This document shows positions 1 through 9,325 of a stretch of 64,000 bases of DNA, one piece after another. The stretch's first letter is position 1; each line of letters opens with the position of its first letter. Origin of the DNA: Glaciimonas sp. CA11.2 (GTDB lineage: Bacteria > Pseudomonadota > Gammaproteobacteria > Burkholderiales > Burkholderiaceae_D); NCBI RefSeq assembly GCF_034314045.1, contig NZ_JAVIWL010000001.1, positions 4,278,001 to 4,342,000 of the forward strand. Direction: 5' to 3'. The notes below the pieces were generated by a model. That model saw only the letters and a list, made by a program, of their open reading frames with translations. It did not search any database and had not been told where the DNA came from. A program made the position numbers and the translations under genes.

Positions 1-718
1 CAGTATCTTCAATCGGCACAATCATACTGCTGCTCCAGAAGCTTGTCCCGTCAGCCTTGACACGCCAGCCTTCGTTCAGACTCCAGCCGTCTTCATCGGC
101 TTCTTTTAAGTAGTCTGTAATCCGTTCGGGCGAGATGCTACCTTCCTTGTAGAACATAGAGAAGGATTTTCCCACCACGTCTTCGGCAGTAAATTTAGTG
201 ACGCGTCCAATACTTGGATTCCATTCGTGGATTTTCCCTTCCTGATCAAGGCTCATTAATGCATAGTCTGTGACGCCCACCGTTATCGCGTTAATCCAAG
301 CCGTGTTGTACTTGAGTTGGCGCTCTTGGGCTATGATCTGCGTCATATCGGTTAGGACTGTCATCAGATGGCTTTCATCCAATTTGATCATGCTTATCCC
401 GAGCATCTTGGGATCTTGTTTTCCGCGAACGCCTGCAGTCAATTGGGCTCTGAAACCCTCACAAATAGATCCTTGTGGTGCTGTAAAATCTGCTGCCATG
501 CGCCGCAATTCTGGGGCAACCGACTCTAAAGCGTTAAATAAATTTGACAGCCCGCCATCTTTCGATAAGGGCATTAATAGCTGGGCTGAGAGTGGATTCA
601 TCAGCTCAACCTCGCCCAAGCGGTTAGTTTGCACAAGGCCAACCGGTGCGAGGTAAAGAAACTGCAGTAATGCCTCGTACTCGCTGGCAATGTCTTGCGT
701 ACTCCCGTCTTCGCTCAT
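1..718 (-). CDS. PAS-domain sensor protein, partial (runs off left edge)
   Basis: Open frame on the minus strand from ATG at 718 to the window edge: 239 codons with no stop, so the C-terminal output domain is not visible. Two PAS-like modules can be read. The first spans about residues 8-115 (LAPVGLVQTN near its start). The second starts near residue 140 and carries DYALMSLDQEGKIHEWN followed by GKSFSMFYKEG, the usual PAS signature seen in histidine kinases and diguanylate cyclases. The start codon overlaps the stop of the upstream PYP-like gene in an ATGA (715-718), implying translational coupling. I infer that it receives the signal of that small sensor. Whether the output is a kinase, GGDEF or EAL domain cannot be told from this window. 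Confidence 0.8.
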   Translation of the reverse strand, partial: MSEDGSTQDIASEYEALLQFLYLAPVGLVQTNRLGEVELMNPLSAQLLMPLSKDGGLSNLFNALESVAPELRRMAADFTAPQGSICEGFRAQLTAGVRGKQDPKMLGISMIKLDESHLMTVLTDMTQIIAQERQLKYNTAWINAITVGVTDYALMSLDQEGKIHEWNPSIGRVTKFTAEDVVGKSFSMFYKEGSISPERITDYLKEADEDGWSLNEGWRVKADGTSFWSSSMIVPIEDT

Positions 719-1107
719 GTTGCGCGTAAAACTAAAATGAATCGGATCAGCACGTCAGGACGCGATAAAAGTCTTAGTTTTACCTTAATAGGGCGCATGC
801 GTAATGTGAGTACGTAATCAATGATGGTATCTAAAGAGGTGGAGGATTCGCGTGCATCTTCGAAGCGCTGGGCAACCATGAAGTTATTCATGCACGGAGC
901 AACATTCGTAAATAAATGTGACCCGATCACGTTTTGAGCCCGCAATCCAGCCAATTTCGATTCAAATAGGTTGTAGCGTTGCACCAGGCCTGCGTCGTCA
1001 AATCCAATCACCCCAAAATCCATCTCATCGAGCTCTGTTGTCGACGCGTTAGCAATTATTGACATCAATCCTTCTTGATCGAAGAGCTCTTTGTTTATTT
1101 CAAGCAT
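715..1107 (-). CDS. pyp: Photoactive yellow protein-like PAS photosensor
   Basis: A 130-residue single-domain PAS protein resembling photoactive yellow protein (PYP, about 125 residues). Compared from memory with Halorhodospira PYP, the chromophore-attachment cysteine lies in the same context (VAPC, Cys72 for PYP Cys69). The hydrogen-bonding pair is kept with the same spacing (Tyr45 and Glu49 for Tyr42 and Glu46). The last strands align (MRPIKVK for MTPTKVK). PYP Thr50 and Arg52 are replaced by Ala53 and Leu55, so spectral tuning or photocycle could differ. PYP binds p-coumaroyl as a thioester and signals blue light. No tyrosine ammonia lyase or coumaroyl-CoA ligase gene is in the window. Proteins of this group are sometimes annotated as plain PAS proteins or wrongly as phosphonate transporters. 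Confidence 0.75.
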   Translation of the reverse strand: MLEINKELFDQEGLMSIIANASTTELDEMDFGVIGFDDAGLVQRYNLFESKLAGLRAQNVIGSHLFTNVAPCMNNFMVAQRFEDARESSTSLDTIIDYVLTLRMRPIKVKLRLLSRPDVLIRFILVLRAT

Positions 1108-1726
1108 GTTATCTCCCGAGTTTTAAGCAAATATGACATCGACGGCCACGCATATTTGGTTCAAATTACAATTGAAAAATGGTTTTCAGAGCAAGCGTGT
1201 TGAAAAAAATAGTAGGTATTCATCGCGGGGCGGGTAACTACAGAGGACAGCACGCGTTTGTTCACGAGACTTTTTGATGTACTAATGAGACAACTAGACG
1301 ATCAGCGAAACGCTGCTATCGCGGTAGAAATAATAAATACTGAAAGTTTGAAGTATTAGAAACTGATGGCACCGCTGGTATTGAAAGACTTAATTGATAT
1401 TTGCTGCCGCGGGATAGCGGATTTGTCTTCGCTTTTAGTGCGCTTTATTTTCACCTAATCTTTTTAGAGACAAGGAGGTACGTTGCGCTGCTGCTAATGG
1501 GTATAAAAGCAATGTTTTTATAGACTTTATAGTACCGCAAAATTTCACAAACACCAGCATGACTTTCTTCTTATTTTATGGCGTGGTTTTTCTAAAATTA
1601 CACGTTATTGATATAACTACATATCGTGCAATATTCACGCTATGTAATGTCTATTATTAAGCGAGGACTCTTTTTACGGTTTTTATAGTGGTTTCACTTG
1701 CAATACCCAAATAGAATTTTGTTTCA
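1108..1726. other. Intergenic, no gene recognised
   Basis: About 620 bases between the PYP-like gene start and the phospholipase D-like gene end. It should contain the promoter of the PYP/PAS pair. A short open frame around 1215-1360 (+) has no convincing start, and I do not call it a gene. Confidence 0.5.
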
Positions 1727-3091
1727 TCAAAGCCAATATCCCAATGACCTTGCGGCCCACTCTTTGATTCGGTCAGTCAGTGACCTTTGGTCCCAAGCCT
1801 CTGCGGTAATTTCATCCGAGGTACTTAGATCATCATCAAACGCATTTTCCATTTCGCTACCAAATTCGTCGCCCATGATGATGACGTTTGCTTCGTAATT
1901 ATGCAGAAAACTACGGATGTCAAGGTTGGCCGATCCGACCGTAGACCAGTTGCCATCGATTACTGCAGTTTTGGCGTGAAGGATGGCGACCTGTAATCGA
2001 TAGATTTTTATGCCCGCTGCAAGGAGTTGATGGTAATACGACTGTCCTGCTTGAGATGCAAGGCCGCTATCGGAGACGCTGGGAAAAATCATTGAGACTT
2101 CAACGCCGCGCCGCGCGGCGTCAATTAGCACCTGTACCATTTGCTGATCAGGGGCAAAGTAGGGCGTTGTGATATGAATGGTTTTCTTTGCATTTTGAAA
2201 TGCCTGGATATAGGCTTTATAAAGAATAAACTCTCCCCGCGGCCTGCTAATCACTACCCGCACCACTTTATCGCCAGCAATGCCTAATGTCGGGAAATAC
2301 TGTAAGTCGGGCAGGTCTTCAGTACCTTGCTTTGCCCACGAACGCATGAACGAAAGCTGCAAAAAAGCGACCGCTGGGCCTTCAATCTGGATGTGTGTGT
2401 CGCGCCAGCCGACTGAGCCGCTGGTCTTTTTCTTTGACCTGAACAATGAGCTATTGGCATAGGCCGCACTGATATTCACGCCACCTGTGAAGGCAATTTT
2501 TCCATCGACGACAAGAATTTTGCGATGGTCGCGGTTATTGAGGCGCCATGCGCCGATCCGTTTTAACGGATTGACGGGGTTGAATTCGACCAATTTGATA
2601 CCGGCGCTGCGCATACGGTCAAAAAATTCAGTTGGTGTGCCAATGGTACCAACGCTGTCATAAATGATATTGACCTGAATTCCGGCACGCTGTTTCTCGA
2701 TAAGCAGATTGGCGAATTGCATGCCAAGAGCGTCTTGATCAAAAATATAGGTCTCAAAGTTTATATTATTCTTGGCATTGGCAATCGCCTTGATCATGGC
2801 ATTCAGTGTCTGCGGGCCATCGAACAAAAGCGTTATTTTATTGCCTGCAATTGGCGGTGCCGTCACTGCTGCATCTTCCAGCGCCGCCAATTTATGCAAG
2901 TCAACCCGCGAGTGACTTAATCTCGATACCAAAATTGATGATGGGCGGGCATTTTCTGGTCGATTTTTAATGGCAAGCGAACCATCGGCTGGTTGCTCAT
3001 TGAACGTCCTTATATCGGGCAACGATGCGCAAGAAGATAGCGTTAGCCCTAACACGGCGATCAACAGGATCCGTTGCAGGCGAGAAAGCAT
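1727..3091 (-). CDS. Phospholipase D-family (cardiolipin synthase-like) lipoprotein
   Basis: Phospholipase D superfamily protein with two HKD motifs: HRKILVVD in the middle and HAKTAVID near the C-terminus, the latter followed by the usual GSANLD. Such proteins transfer or hydrolyse phosphatidyl groups, and in bacteria most often act as cardiolipin synthase-like enzymes. The frame is open up to 3178. I prefer the ATG at 3091 because it gives a clean lipoprotein signal: basic start, hydrophobic LLIAVLGLTL, then lipobox LSSC with Cys21, so the protein should be lipid-anchored with its catalytic part in the periplasm. That gives 454 residues. It stands alone, with no lipid genes beside it. Substrate is unknown. 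Confidence 0.85.
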   Translation of the reverse strand: MLSRLQRILLIAVLGLTLSSCASLPDIRTFNEQPADGSLAIKNRPENARPSSILVSRLSHSRVDLHKLAALEDAAVTAPPIAGNKITLLFDGPQTLNAMIKAIANAKNNINFETYIFDQDALGMQFANLLIEKQRAGIQVNIIYDSVGTIGTPTEFFDRMRSAGIKLVEFNPVNPLKRIGAWRLNNRDHRKILVVDGKIAFTGGVNISAAYANSSLFRSKKKTSGSVGWRDTHIQIEGPAVAFLQLSFMRSWAKQGTEDLPDLQYFPTLGIAGDKVVRVVISRPRGEFILYKAYIQAFQNAKKTIHITTPYFAPDQQMVQVLIDAARRGVEVSMIFPSVSDSGLASQAGQSYYHQLLAAGIKIYRLQVAILHAKTAVIDGNWSTVGSANLDIRSFLHNYEANVIIMGDEFGSEMENAFDDDLSTSDEITAEAWDQRSLTDRIKEWAARSLGYWL

Positions 3092-3480
3092 CGCACGATT
3101 TGAACTCGTGACGCGCGTGTTGATTCTCTTGATGATGCCCGTGGTGGTGCCCTTGTTGAATCTCATGGCGAGTCTCATAAAGAATGTGGTGGCAAATCTG
3201 TTTAGGAAATTGTTATCACCAGACCCGCTAGTGGCGCTGGCACACTTGCTATCTCATTGTCAGTATATAGCCAAATTGTTATTTCCCTAGAAGCGCCAAT
3301 AAGGACGTTAAGCAAGTTGTGGAGCAATCGTTTGAGGCGGCGACTATAAGAGGCTAGCAACATCAAACACGGATTACAGGTTCAAGATACTTTTGTGTAA
3401 TTTTGTTGATATTTTTATATTAATGGTGTTCATTCTCATTTTTAGCTAGCCCATTATTTGTTACTCGTCAGTTTGCGGAG
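3092..3480. other. Intergenic, promoter region of the PLD-like gene
   Basis: No gene recognised. Around 3424-3445 the sequence TGTTCATTCTCATTT loosely resembles a Fur-type iron box and sits just upstream of the TonB-receptor fossil, but the match is too weak to call. Confidence 0.35.
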
Positions 3481-3654
3481 TCTGCAGAATGCCAGCCAAT
3501 TATGGCGCGCTATGACATCACGAAGCAGCTCTCGGCTCAACTTAATATCAACAACGTTTTAGACACAAACTACTTTGGCGTGTTCGGGGCCTATGGCGCG
3601 ATCACCTATGGCGCACCACGCGACGCTACGGTGACACTTAAGTATCGTTTTTAA
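3481..3654 (+). pseudogene. C-terminal fossil of a TonB-dependent siderophore receptor
   Basis: The frame ending in TAA at 3652-3654 encodes MARYDITKQLSAQLNINN, then VLDTNYFGVF and, at the very end, TVTLKYRF. This is the typical last two or three beta-strands of FpvA/FhuE-type outer-membrane receptors, including the terminal aromatic residue. Only about 50-58 codons survive; the plug and most of the barrel are gone. No start or signal peptide is present. I read it as the remnant of a deleted iron-siderophore receptor gene. Confidence 0.75.
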
Positions 3655-3867
3655 CAACGTGAATGTACCGGAACTTATTCGTTTCGCTCTTAACTTATTT
3701 CTCTCTTATTTTACGGTTACATCAAAAAATATTAAATTTGGTGTTGGTATTGACGTCAATTTTGTATGCCTTCTGCACTTTCATTCGGCTTCATGCCAAC
3801 CGGTTCATCACCTGCTTATTGGCGTCGGTGGCGTAACCAGGGTAATCATCTTGTGGTATTTCACCGT
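3655..3867. other. Intergenic, nothing recognised
   Basis: Short AT-rich stretch between the receptor fossil and the end of the SpecificRecomb gene. An 81-codon plus-strand frame here has no family resemblance and overlaps the end of the next gene. Confidence 0.4.
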
Positions 3868-6222
3868 TCACGCTACTGGTTTACTCTCACTATCTGGTGA
3901 TTGATCTTTAGGTGGAATAAAAAAATCTATCGGACGCCGTAAAAAGCGTGAGAGGACCGCTTTGGTCAACGGCAAACCTTCGCGAAAATGTACCTGACGC
4001 GAACGTAAAGCGACAAATAAAGCGAGGGAAAAACTGACCCAAAGATTGATGGTCCCGATGGCCAAAATCCCCACTATTGAACGTACTGCTATTTGCCACC
4101 CCATCTGATTATCGAGACCGACCAACGCAATGGCGAAGTTTGCCGCGGAAAAGGTGATATGACGAATATCGATTGGTAGGCCAATCATGAAACCAACAGT
4201 ACCAATCGTGCCGAGTAAGATACCAAAATAAAAATTACCCATTAGGCCACCCAGATTGCTTTCGAGGTAATGCGCAACTTTGCTGAGCCGCGTCTTTCCT
4301 AATATTTTACGTAGCCAACGCGCTCGTTCTAAGCGCTTTGCCATATGCGTATAAAGCGCACGATTATCGTAATAGCCAGAAATTAAACCAGCCATGAAAA
4401 GACAGACTCCGGCGATGGCAGCGTGAAAAAGCGCCAGACTATGCAATGGATCTAAGTCATGAAGCAAATGTTGCGCCTTATCCGGCGTAACAAGATGGTG
4501 ACCAAATAAGTGCACCCAGCCCACACTAATAAGATAAGCAACGGGAAAAACCATCAATAAATTGCCCGTAACGGCAATAAACTGAGTGCGAAAAACTTTG
4601 ACAATCAGATCGACCAGACTATCAATATCGATATGACGACTATCCGTGCTGTGCAAGCCAGCCGCTATACGGGACGCGGTCATGGCTGGTTGCTTGGTGG
4701 CGACGGTAAAGTGTAGTACATGAATCAGCATAAACCCGGCCGAGTAATTCATGCTGAACAAAAAAGCTTCTACAAGAGGTGCTGCACGGAGATATGAATA
4801 GAGAATTTTCATCATCGCCATAAATCCGATGATCAGTCCGGCGCCTGCAGCTGAGCGGAACATCGCACTAAACTCACTTCGATCTTCTGCGATGTAATGT
4901 TCGCCAGTCCTACTCGCGTTTTCGGTAATATTTCGCGCCAACAAATTAATATTGCTCGCAAACAGTTCACGCACCGCGTATTTACGGTTATGCGCCTCGA
5001 CCAACTCCCTTGCCAAATCTACCGCTGCAATCCGCTTCACCGTTTGAGCTGGCGTTACTAATAATTCGGTTGGGATATGTGCCATTAATGCGCCATCATG
5101 ATGGGCAGGGGATACGATTTTTCTCAATATTTCTCGTTGAGGGAGCGACAAAAAATCTCCCATGTCTATGTCGACGACCTCAACCAAGATTAATAATTTT
5201 CGCAAACGGGCGATACTTTGATCGAGACGCACCAACAAATAAGTAAGAGCTACGCTAGTGCCTTTTTTTAGGGCGTTCTTGCGAATCTTGACCACCACGT
5301 CGTCGCATTGATCTAGCATGACCTGGAGGTGCTTAGCATCCTCAATCAGCCTTGGTATGGTTATTGTTTCGCTTAGAGTGTTTTCGTTTGGGTTGCTCTG
5401 AATGGCGCTTAGGTAAGGATTGTGAGCTTGATCAAGGCAATTAATGATTGCGACTTCGCCATTCAGGAGACTGCGGTAACCGGCCAAGTAGCGGTGTAAT
5501 TCGACGTTTTGCATCAAAAATGGCGATTCGAAATCTTCCATTTCAGGATACAGACGAATTAAAGACGGCTCCAATCCCATCGCGCTGATTCGGTAAGACA
5601 GGGTTTGCGTTGCATCAAGCAACTCAGCGATAGTATTGATACCACCGAGAGTGTCGCTGGTATGCACTTTGTTGATGATCGCTGTGGCAGGACTGAGGAT
5701 TGTTTTGTTATCGATAGTGTTATCAATATTATTGCTATCGATAACTTGTGCCGTCGCAATTGTGTTGCTATTAACCGCGGCTTCATTGTTTGATGGGTGC
5801 AACACCGCTATCAGGCTTAACCATGTATCAGTTGAAATAGCGTTTAGCCATACGTAATCGGTTTCAAAAGGCAGTACCCGATCCAGGCAGTCGCGTAAGT
5901 AAGTTTCATCCAGTGCCGGAGGCAATACCCGATACGCCATACGCTGAAATAACTCAGTAAAAAAACCGGCGTTAGGGAGGATGCCTATGTCGGTATATAA
6001 ACTAGTTTGGCGACGAGTAGCGTAGACGCGCAGTAAATAATGGCGTAAAGCGTGCGAATAGCGTGGATTTTGTTGAAGAGTATCAATTAGCGTCTGAACG
6101 TTAGTTACAGCATCGCTACCGTTTTCCGGCAAGTGCGGTCGCAAGGTTTTGACTAGCGCGATCAAACATTCAACGTTGTCGGAATGCGGGTCTGCTTCAA
6201 TCAGGTTAAGTATCGACAGCAT
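3868..6222 (-). CDS. SpecificRecomb-family (Gcr-like) large membrane protein
   Basis: A 784-residue protein of the family annotated site-specific recombinase (PF10136, SpecificRecomb, Gcr of Neisseria), common as a single-copy gene in Beta- and Gammaproteobacteria. The N-terminal half is helical and soluble-looking. The C-terminal half has several hydrophobic segments (AAGAGLIIGFMAMM, VTGNLLMVFPVAYLISVGWV, LALFHAAIAGVCLFMAGLIS, FYFGILLGTIGTVGFMIGLP and two more). No tyrosine- or serine-recombinase catalytic motif is visible. The recombinase name therefore looks doubtful, and an inner-membrane protein of unknown function is the safer description. Monocistronic; ATG start at 6222 without a strong ribosome site. 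Confidence 0.8.
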   Translation of the reverse strand: MLSILNLIEADPHSDNVECLIALVKTLRPHLPENGSDAVTNVQTLIDTLQQNPRYSHALRHYLLRVYATRRQTSLYTDIGILPNAGFFTELFQRMAYRVLPPALDETYLRDCLDRVLPFETDYVWLNAISTDTWLSLIAVLHPSNNEAAVNSNTIATAQVIDSNNIDNTIDNKTILSPATAIINKVHTSDTLGGINTIAELLDATQTLSYRISAMGLEPSLIRLYPEMEDFESPFLMQNVELHRYLAGYRSLLNGEVAIINCLDQAHNPYLSAIQSNPNENTLSETITIPRLIEDAKHLQVMLDQCDDVVVKIRKNALKKGTSVALTYLLVRLDQSIARLRKLLILVEVVDIDMGDFLSLPQREILRKIVSPAHHDGALMAHIPTELLVTPAQTVKRIAAVDLARELVEAHNRKYAVRELFASNINLLARNITENASRTGEHYIAEDRSEFSAMFRSAAGAGLIIGFMAMMKILYSYLRAAPLVEAFLFSMNYSAGFMLIHVLHFTVATKQPAMTASRIAAGLHSTDSRHIDIDSLVDLIVKVFRTQFIAVTGNLLMVFPVAYLISVGWVHLFGHHLVTPDKAQHLLHDLDPLHSLALFHAAIAGVCLFMAGLISGYYDNRALYTHMAKRLERARWLRKILGKTRLSKVAHYLESNLGGLMGNFYFGILLGTIGTVGFMIGLPIDIRHITFSAANFAIALVGLDNQMGWQIAVRSIVGILAIGTINLWVSFSLALFVALRSRQVHFREGLPLTKAVLSRFLRRPIDFFIPPKDQSPDSESKPVA

Positions 6223-6494
6223 GAAAAATGTTTGTAATATACAAAGGTCATAGTGTAAGGTTTATTGCTTCTAAATGCGTTGTCAACTTCGCTAAAACGA
6301 AGCGCGCGGAAAAGAATAATGACAGAGTATTGACGGAATGAATAAGTAGGAACGAAAGAGATTTCTTTCACTATTTTTTTGTATTTTATATTTTTATGTT
6401 TTGTGCGTTGGCATAAAGCTATATTTTGTTTAACGTCCTTCTGCAACCGTTAAAATGTCAACGCAATCAATCTACATCTACAAAGAAAGGTTTC

Positions 6495-7121
6495 ATGTTA
6501 ACTCCCTGTTTGACGAGGTCATGTTTGCGCCGTTTATCTTGTTTGGCTTTTGTACTGATGTTGGCAGCCTGCCAAAGTCTGTTATCAACCACGCCGGATG
6601 CAGTAGAGCAGCAACAAACTATTATGTCATCCGCGGATGCACAAAAAATTGATTATTTGCTCGGGCTAATTGACCAGCGACTGAGTATTGCGTCAAAAGT
6701 GGCGAAGTCCAAATGGAATTCAGGCGCCGCAGTAGACGATGCAAAGCGAGAGAGACAGATTTTAGAGGTCGTAACTGCGCAAGCCGATGCAATAGGTGGA
6801 TTGGATCTAGCGCTTGTCCAGGCGTTTTTTCAAAATCAGTTTGATGCTGGAAAACTCATTCAACAGGACTTGTTGTCGGGGTGGCACAACACGCTCCCAG
6901 GTGGCTATAAATTTGACGACGCGCCTAATCTGGCGCGTGACGTGCGTCCGGTATTAGATAAACTCACACCGGAATTGATTGGCGCCCTGCGCAACGTTGT
7001 GCCATTACTACTAGATTCAGACGCGCATGCGTATCTCTCGCATTCTGCGCTGAGTTTGATACGAGGGGATGTTGGCGGGGATGTTCGTCGTCAGGCGTTA
7101 GAGTCATTGCAGGCAAAATAA
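6495..7121 (+). CDS. Secreted chorismate mutase (AroQ gamma class), putative lipoprotein
   Basis: Chorismate mutase converts chorismate to prephenate. The body matches the exported AroQ-gamma class: IDQRLSIASKVAKSKWNSG, then RERQILEVV, then FFQNQFDAGKLIQQDLLSGW, which hold the Arg, Lys and Gln positions that line the active site in this fold. The start at 6495 is chosen because AAAGAAAGG lies just upstream and the protein then begins with a signal sequence (SCLAFVLMLAAC) ending in a lipobox-like LAAC. The enzyme should thus be periplasmic, perhaps lipid-anchored, outside the cytoplasmic shikimate pathway. 208 residues. Its role is not known; exported chorismate mutases have been linked to host or plant interaction in some bacteria. 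Confidence 0.8.
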   Translation: MLTPCLTRSCLRRLSCLAFVLMLAACQSLLSTTPDAVEQQQTIMSSADAQKIDYLLGLIDQRLSIASKVAKSKWNSGAAVDDAKRERQILEVVTAQADAIGGLDLALVQAFFQNQFDAGKLIQQDLLSGWHNTLPGGYKFDDAPNLARDVRPVLDKLTPELIGALRNVVPLLLDSDAHAYLSHSALSLIRGDVGGDVRRQALESLQAK

Positions 7122-7316
7122 TCATAGTCAACATGGCCAATCGATACGCTGCTTGAAGCGCATATCCTTATGGCTGGTTGACAACAAAGACTTTGTTGTG
7201 GGGCATAATGGCTGTTGCGGAGGCGTTGGTATAGGTAAGTCTGTCCTGCAATAATTATAAATAAGAGGCAGTACCTAATTAGTTTTGATTGAAAACATTA
7301 AGATCGAATTCGTCAT

Positions 7317-8108
7317 ATGGCACAAACACCCATCGTCACATTGAATGCGCGTCAGCAAGAAATCGTCAATTACGTCCAACGAGAAAGCTTCGTTACCGTT
7401 GAAAATTTAGCGAATCGTTTTGGAATGACTCAGCAAACCATTCGACGCGACGTTAATATGTTGTCGGAACAAAATTTATTGCAACGCTATCATGGAGGCG
7501 TCGGACTTCCTTCCAGCGCAGAAAATATCGCTTATGGTGCTCGGCAAGGGTTGCAGTCTGAAGAAAAACGTCGGATTGCGGCTTTGGTCGCTGAACACAT
7601 TCCGGATCAGGCAACACTATTCATTAATATCGGAACAACTACGGAAGAGGTCGCCAAAGCACTCAGCCTTCGTCGTAATTTGCGCGTCATCACCAATAAT
7701 TTGAACGTCGCAGCAATCATGAGCGGCTACCCAGGCTGCGAAGTGATTATCGCAGGTGGCGTAGTGCGGGCTCGAGATTTGGGCGTGACGGGTGAAGAAA
7801 CGATTGATTTCATCCAACGTTTTAAGGTGGACTTCGGCATCATTGGGGTTTCAAGTATAGATCCGGACGGCGCGCTGCGAGATTTTGATTACCGTGAAGT
7901 ACGCGTGGCAGAAGCAATCATTGCGCATTCTCGCACTGTATTTTTGGTTGCAGACCATTCGAAATTTATGCGTCCAGCATTAGTAAAGCTCAGTGAACTG
8001 TCTAAGATCGACGCTTTGTTTACGGATCAGCCGATACCGGAGACGTTAGTTAATGTGTTTAAAGAGGCGCATACGAAAGTGTTTGTGGCTGAAAAAGTCG
8101 ACGATTAA
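7317..8108 (+). CDS. glpR: DeoR-family repressor, GlpR-like
   Basis: A 263-residue DeoR-family regulator. The N-terminal winged helix carries VTVENLANRFGMTQQTIRRD and the family hallmark RYHGG. The C-terminal sugar-phosphate-sensing domain has INIGTTTEEVAKAL, IIAGGVVR and FGIIGVSSID. The overall pattern is that of GlpR, repressor of glycerol-3-phosphate uptake and use. No glp structural gene (glpK, glpD, glpF) lies in the window, so target and effector are inferred from family only. ATG start at 7317 with a weak ribosome site. Downstream it is followed by an AT-rich lipopolysaccharide pair, not obviously co-regulated. Confidence 0.85.
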   Translation: MAQTPIVTLNARQQEIVNYVQRESFVTVENLANRFGMTQQTIRRDVNMLSEQNLLQRYHGGVGLPSSAENIAYGARQGLQSEEKRRIAALVAEHIPDQATLFINIGTTTEEVAKALSLRRNLRVITNNLNVAAIMSGYPGCEVIIAGGVVRARDLGVTGEETIDFIQRFKVDFGIIGVSSIDPDGALRDFDYREVRVAEAIIAHSRTVFLVADHSKFMRPALVKLSELSKIDALFTDQPIPETLVNVFKEAHTKVFVAEKVDD

Positions 8109-8324
8109 CCAAATTTTTTATAGGTTTTTTAGCATTTTTTTTGCGTATAATATAATTTAAAGATTATAGTTATTGTCATCTCTGATCGATTTTATCCTGA
8201 TAATGTACTCCCAACGTACCTGTGGCTAAGTTTTTTAACAGATTTAACGGTAATCTTTAGTCATACTAAGTCGAAAAATAAAACCTTTAAATTTAAGGTA
8301 ATTAAAACATATTAAGGACTGTCA

Positions 8325-9314
8325 TTGGGCGCTACCTCTACCGCTGTTTCTTTTCCTAACGTTGATCGCGCCACCATACATATCGCTTTCGGTGTAGATG
8401 CTAATTATTTTAGAGGCATGGGCGTTAATATAGTCTCAATAATAAAGAATAATCCAAATTTAATATTTGTTTTTCATGTATTTGCATTTTCTATAACTAA
8501 AGACATTGAATGCCGTCTCAAGAAATTGGAAAATAATTATAACGTTCTAATAAACGTTAATATACTGAATAAGCAAATTCTCTCAAATTTTTCTAAATTT
8601 CCTTGTTTTTCTCAGCACTCACTTGGTACATTTATTCGAATATTAATTCCTAATTTATTACATGGAATAGTCGATAAGGTACTCTATCTTGATGCGGACA
8701 TATTATGCATGGGTAACATCGAAGAATTAATATCTATTGACTTAAAAAATACTATCGCCGCCGTTGTTACAGATGAGATTAAAACCACAGTAACTACACA
8801 AATTTCAATTTTAAAGTTACCCCATTCAGAGTATTTTAATGCCGGCGTGATGTATATTAATATTGATAACTGGGTAAAGCACGACTCACAGAATAAGTCG
8901 CTTAACGTACTTACAACGCGAAGTCTACGCTTTGCTGATCAAGATGCTTTAAACGTTGTATTAAACGGACATACTACGTATATCGACAAAAAATGGAATT
9001 TTCGCTACCATTTAATAGATTTTCTTAGTAGTGGTGAAAAAATATTTAATATGCAAGAAAAAGTGTTATTCATGCATTTTACTGGACCTGTAAAACCGTG
9101 GCATAGCTGGTGTTTACATGAGGCTAAATTAAATTTTCTTGAATATCAAAAACTTTCCTCGTGGTCTGATATGCCACTCGACAAGCCTCATACCGCACGA
9201 GAATTAAAATTATTTTCAAGGTTTTTAATTAAACAGGGAAGAGTAATCGAGGGAATATATTGGCATATTGTATATTGGTGGACAAAATTTATAAATTTAA
9301 AAAAACAAAATTAA
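8325..9314 (+). CDS. Family 8 glycosyltransferase (lipopolysaccharide core type)
   Basis: GT8-type retaining glycosyltransferase of the WaaI/WaaJ group, 329 residues. Motifs: N-terminal IHIAFGVDANYFRGMGV, the metal- and sugar-nucleotide-binding LYLDADILCMG (DxD), YFNAGVMYINIDNW, ADQDALNVVL and FMHFTGPVKPWH. It should add a glucose or galactose residue to the lipopolysaccharide outer core on the cytoplasmic face of the inner membrane. The start is a TTG at 8325 with AAGGA seven bases upstream. The gene is strikingly AT-rich, with long A/T runs, compared with the surrounding housekeeping genes. This suggests acquisition together with the following ligase gene. Confidence 0.85.
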   Translation: MGATSTAVSFPNVDRATIHIAFGVDANYFRGMGVNIVSIIKNNPNLIFVFHVFAFSITKDIECRLKKLENNYNVLINVNILNKQILSNFSKFPCFSQHSLGTFIRILIPNLLHGIVDKVLYLDADILCMGNIEELISIDLKNTIAAVVTDEIKTTVTTQISILKLPHSEYFNAGVMYINIDNWVKHDSQNKSLNVLTTRSLRFADQDALNVVLNGHTTYIDKKWNFRYHLIDFLSSGEKIFNMQEKVLFMHFTGPVKPWHSWCLHEAKLNFLEYQKLSSWSDMPLDKPHTARELKLFSRFLIKQGRVIEGIYWHIVYWWTKFINLKKQN

Positions 9315-9325
9315 GCGATCATTTA

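Noticed and set aside
3659..3904. 81-codon plus-strand frame after the receptor fossil
   Set aside because: No recognisable domain, and it runs antisense into the end of the SpecificRecomb gene.
3868..6222. A true site-specific recombinase
   Set aside because: Despite the family name, no tyrosine or serine recombinase catalytic residues are visible and half the protein is membrane-spanning.
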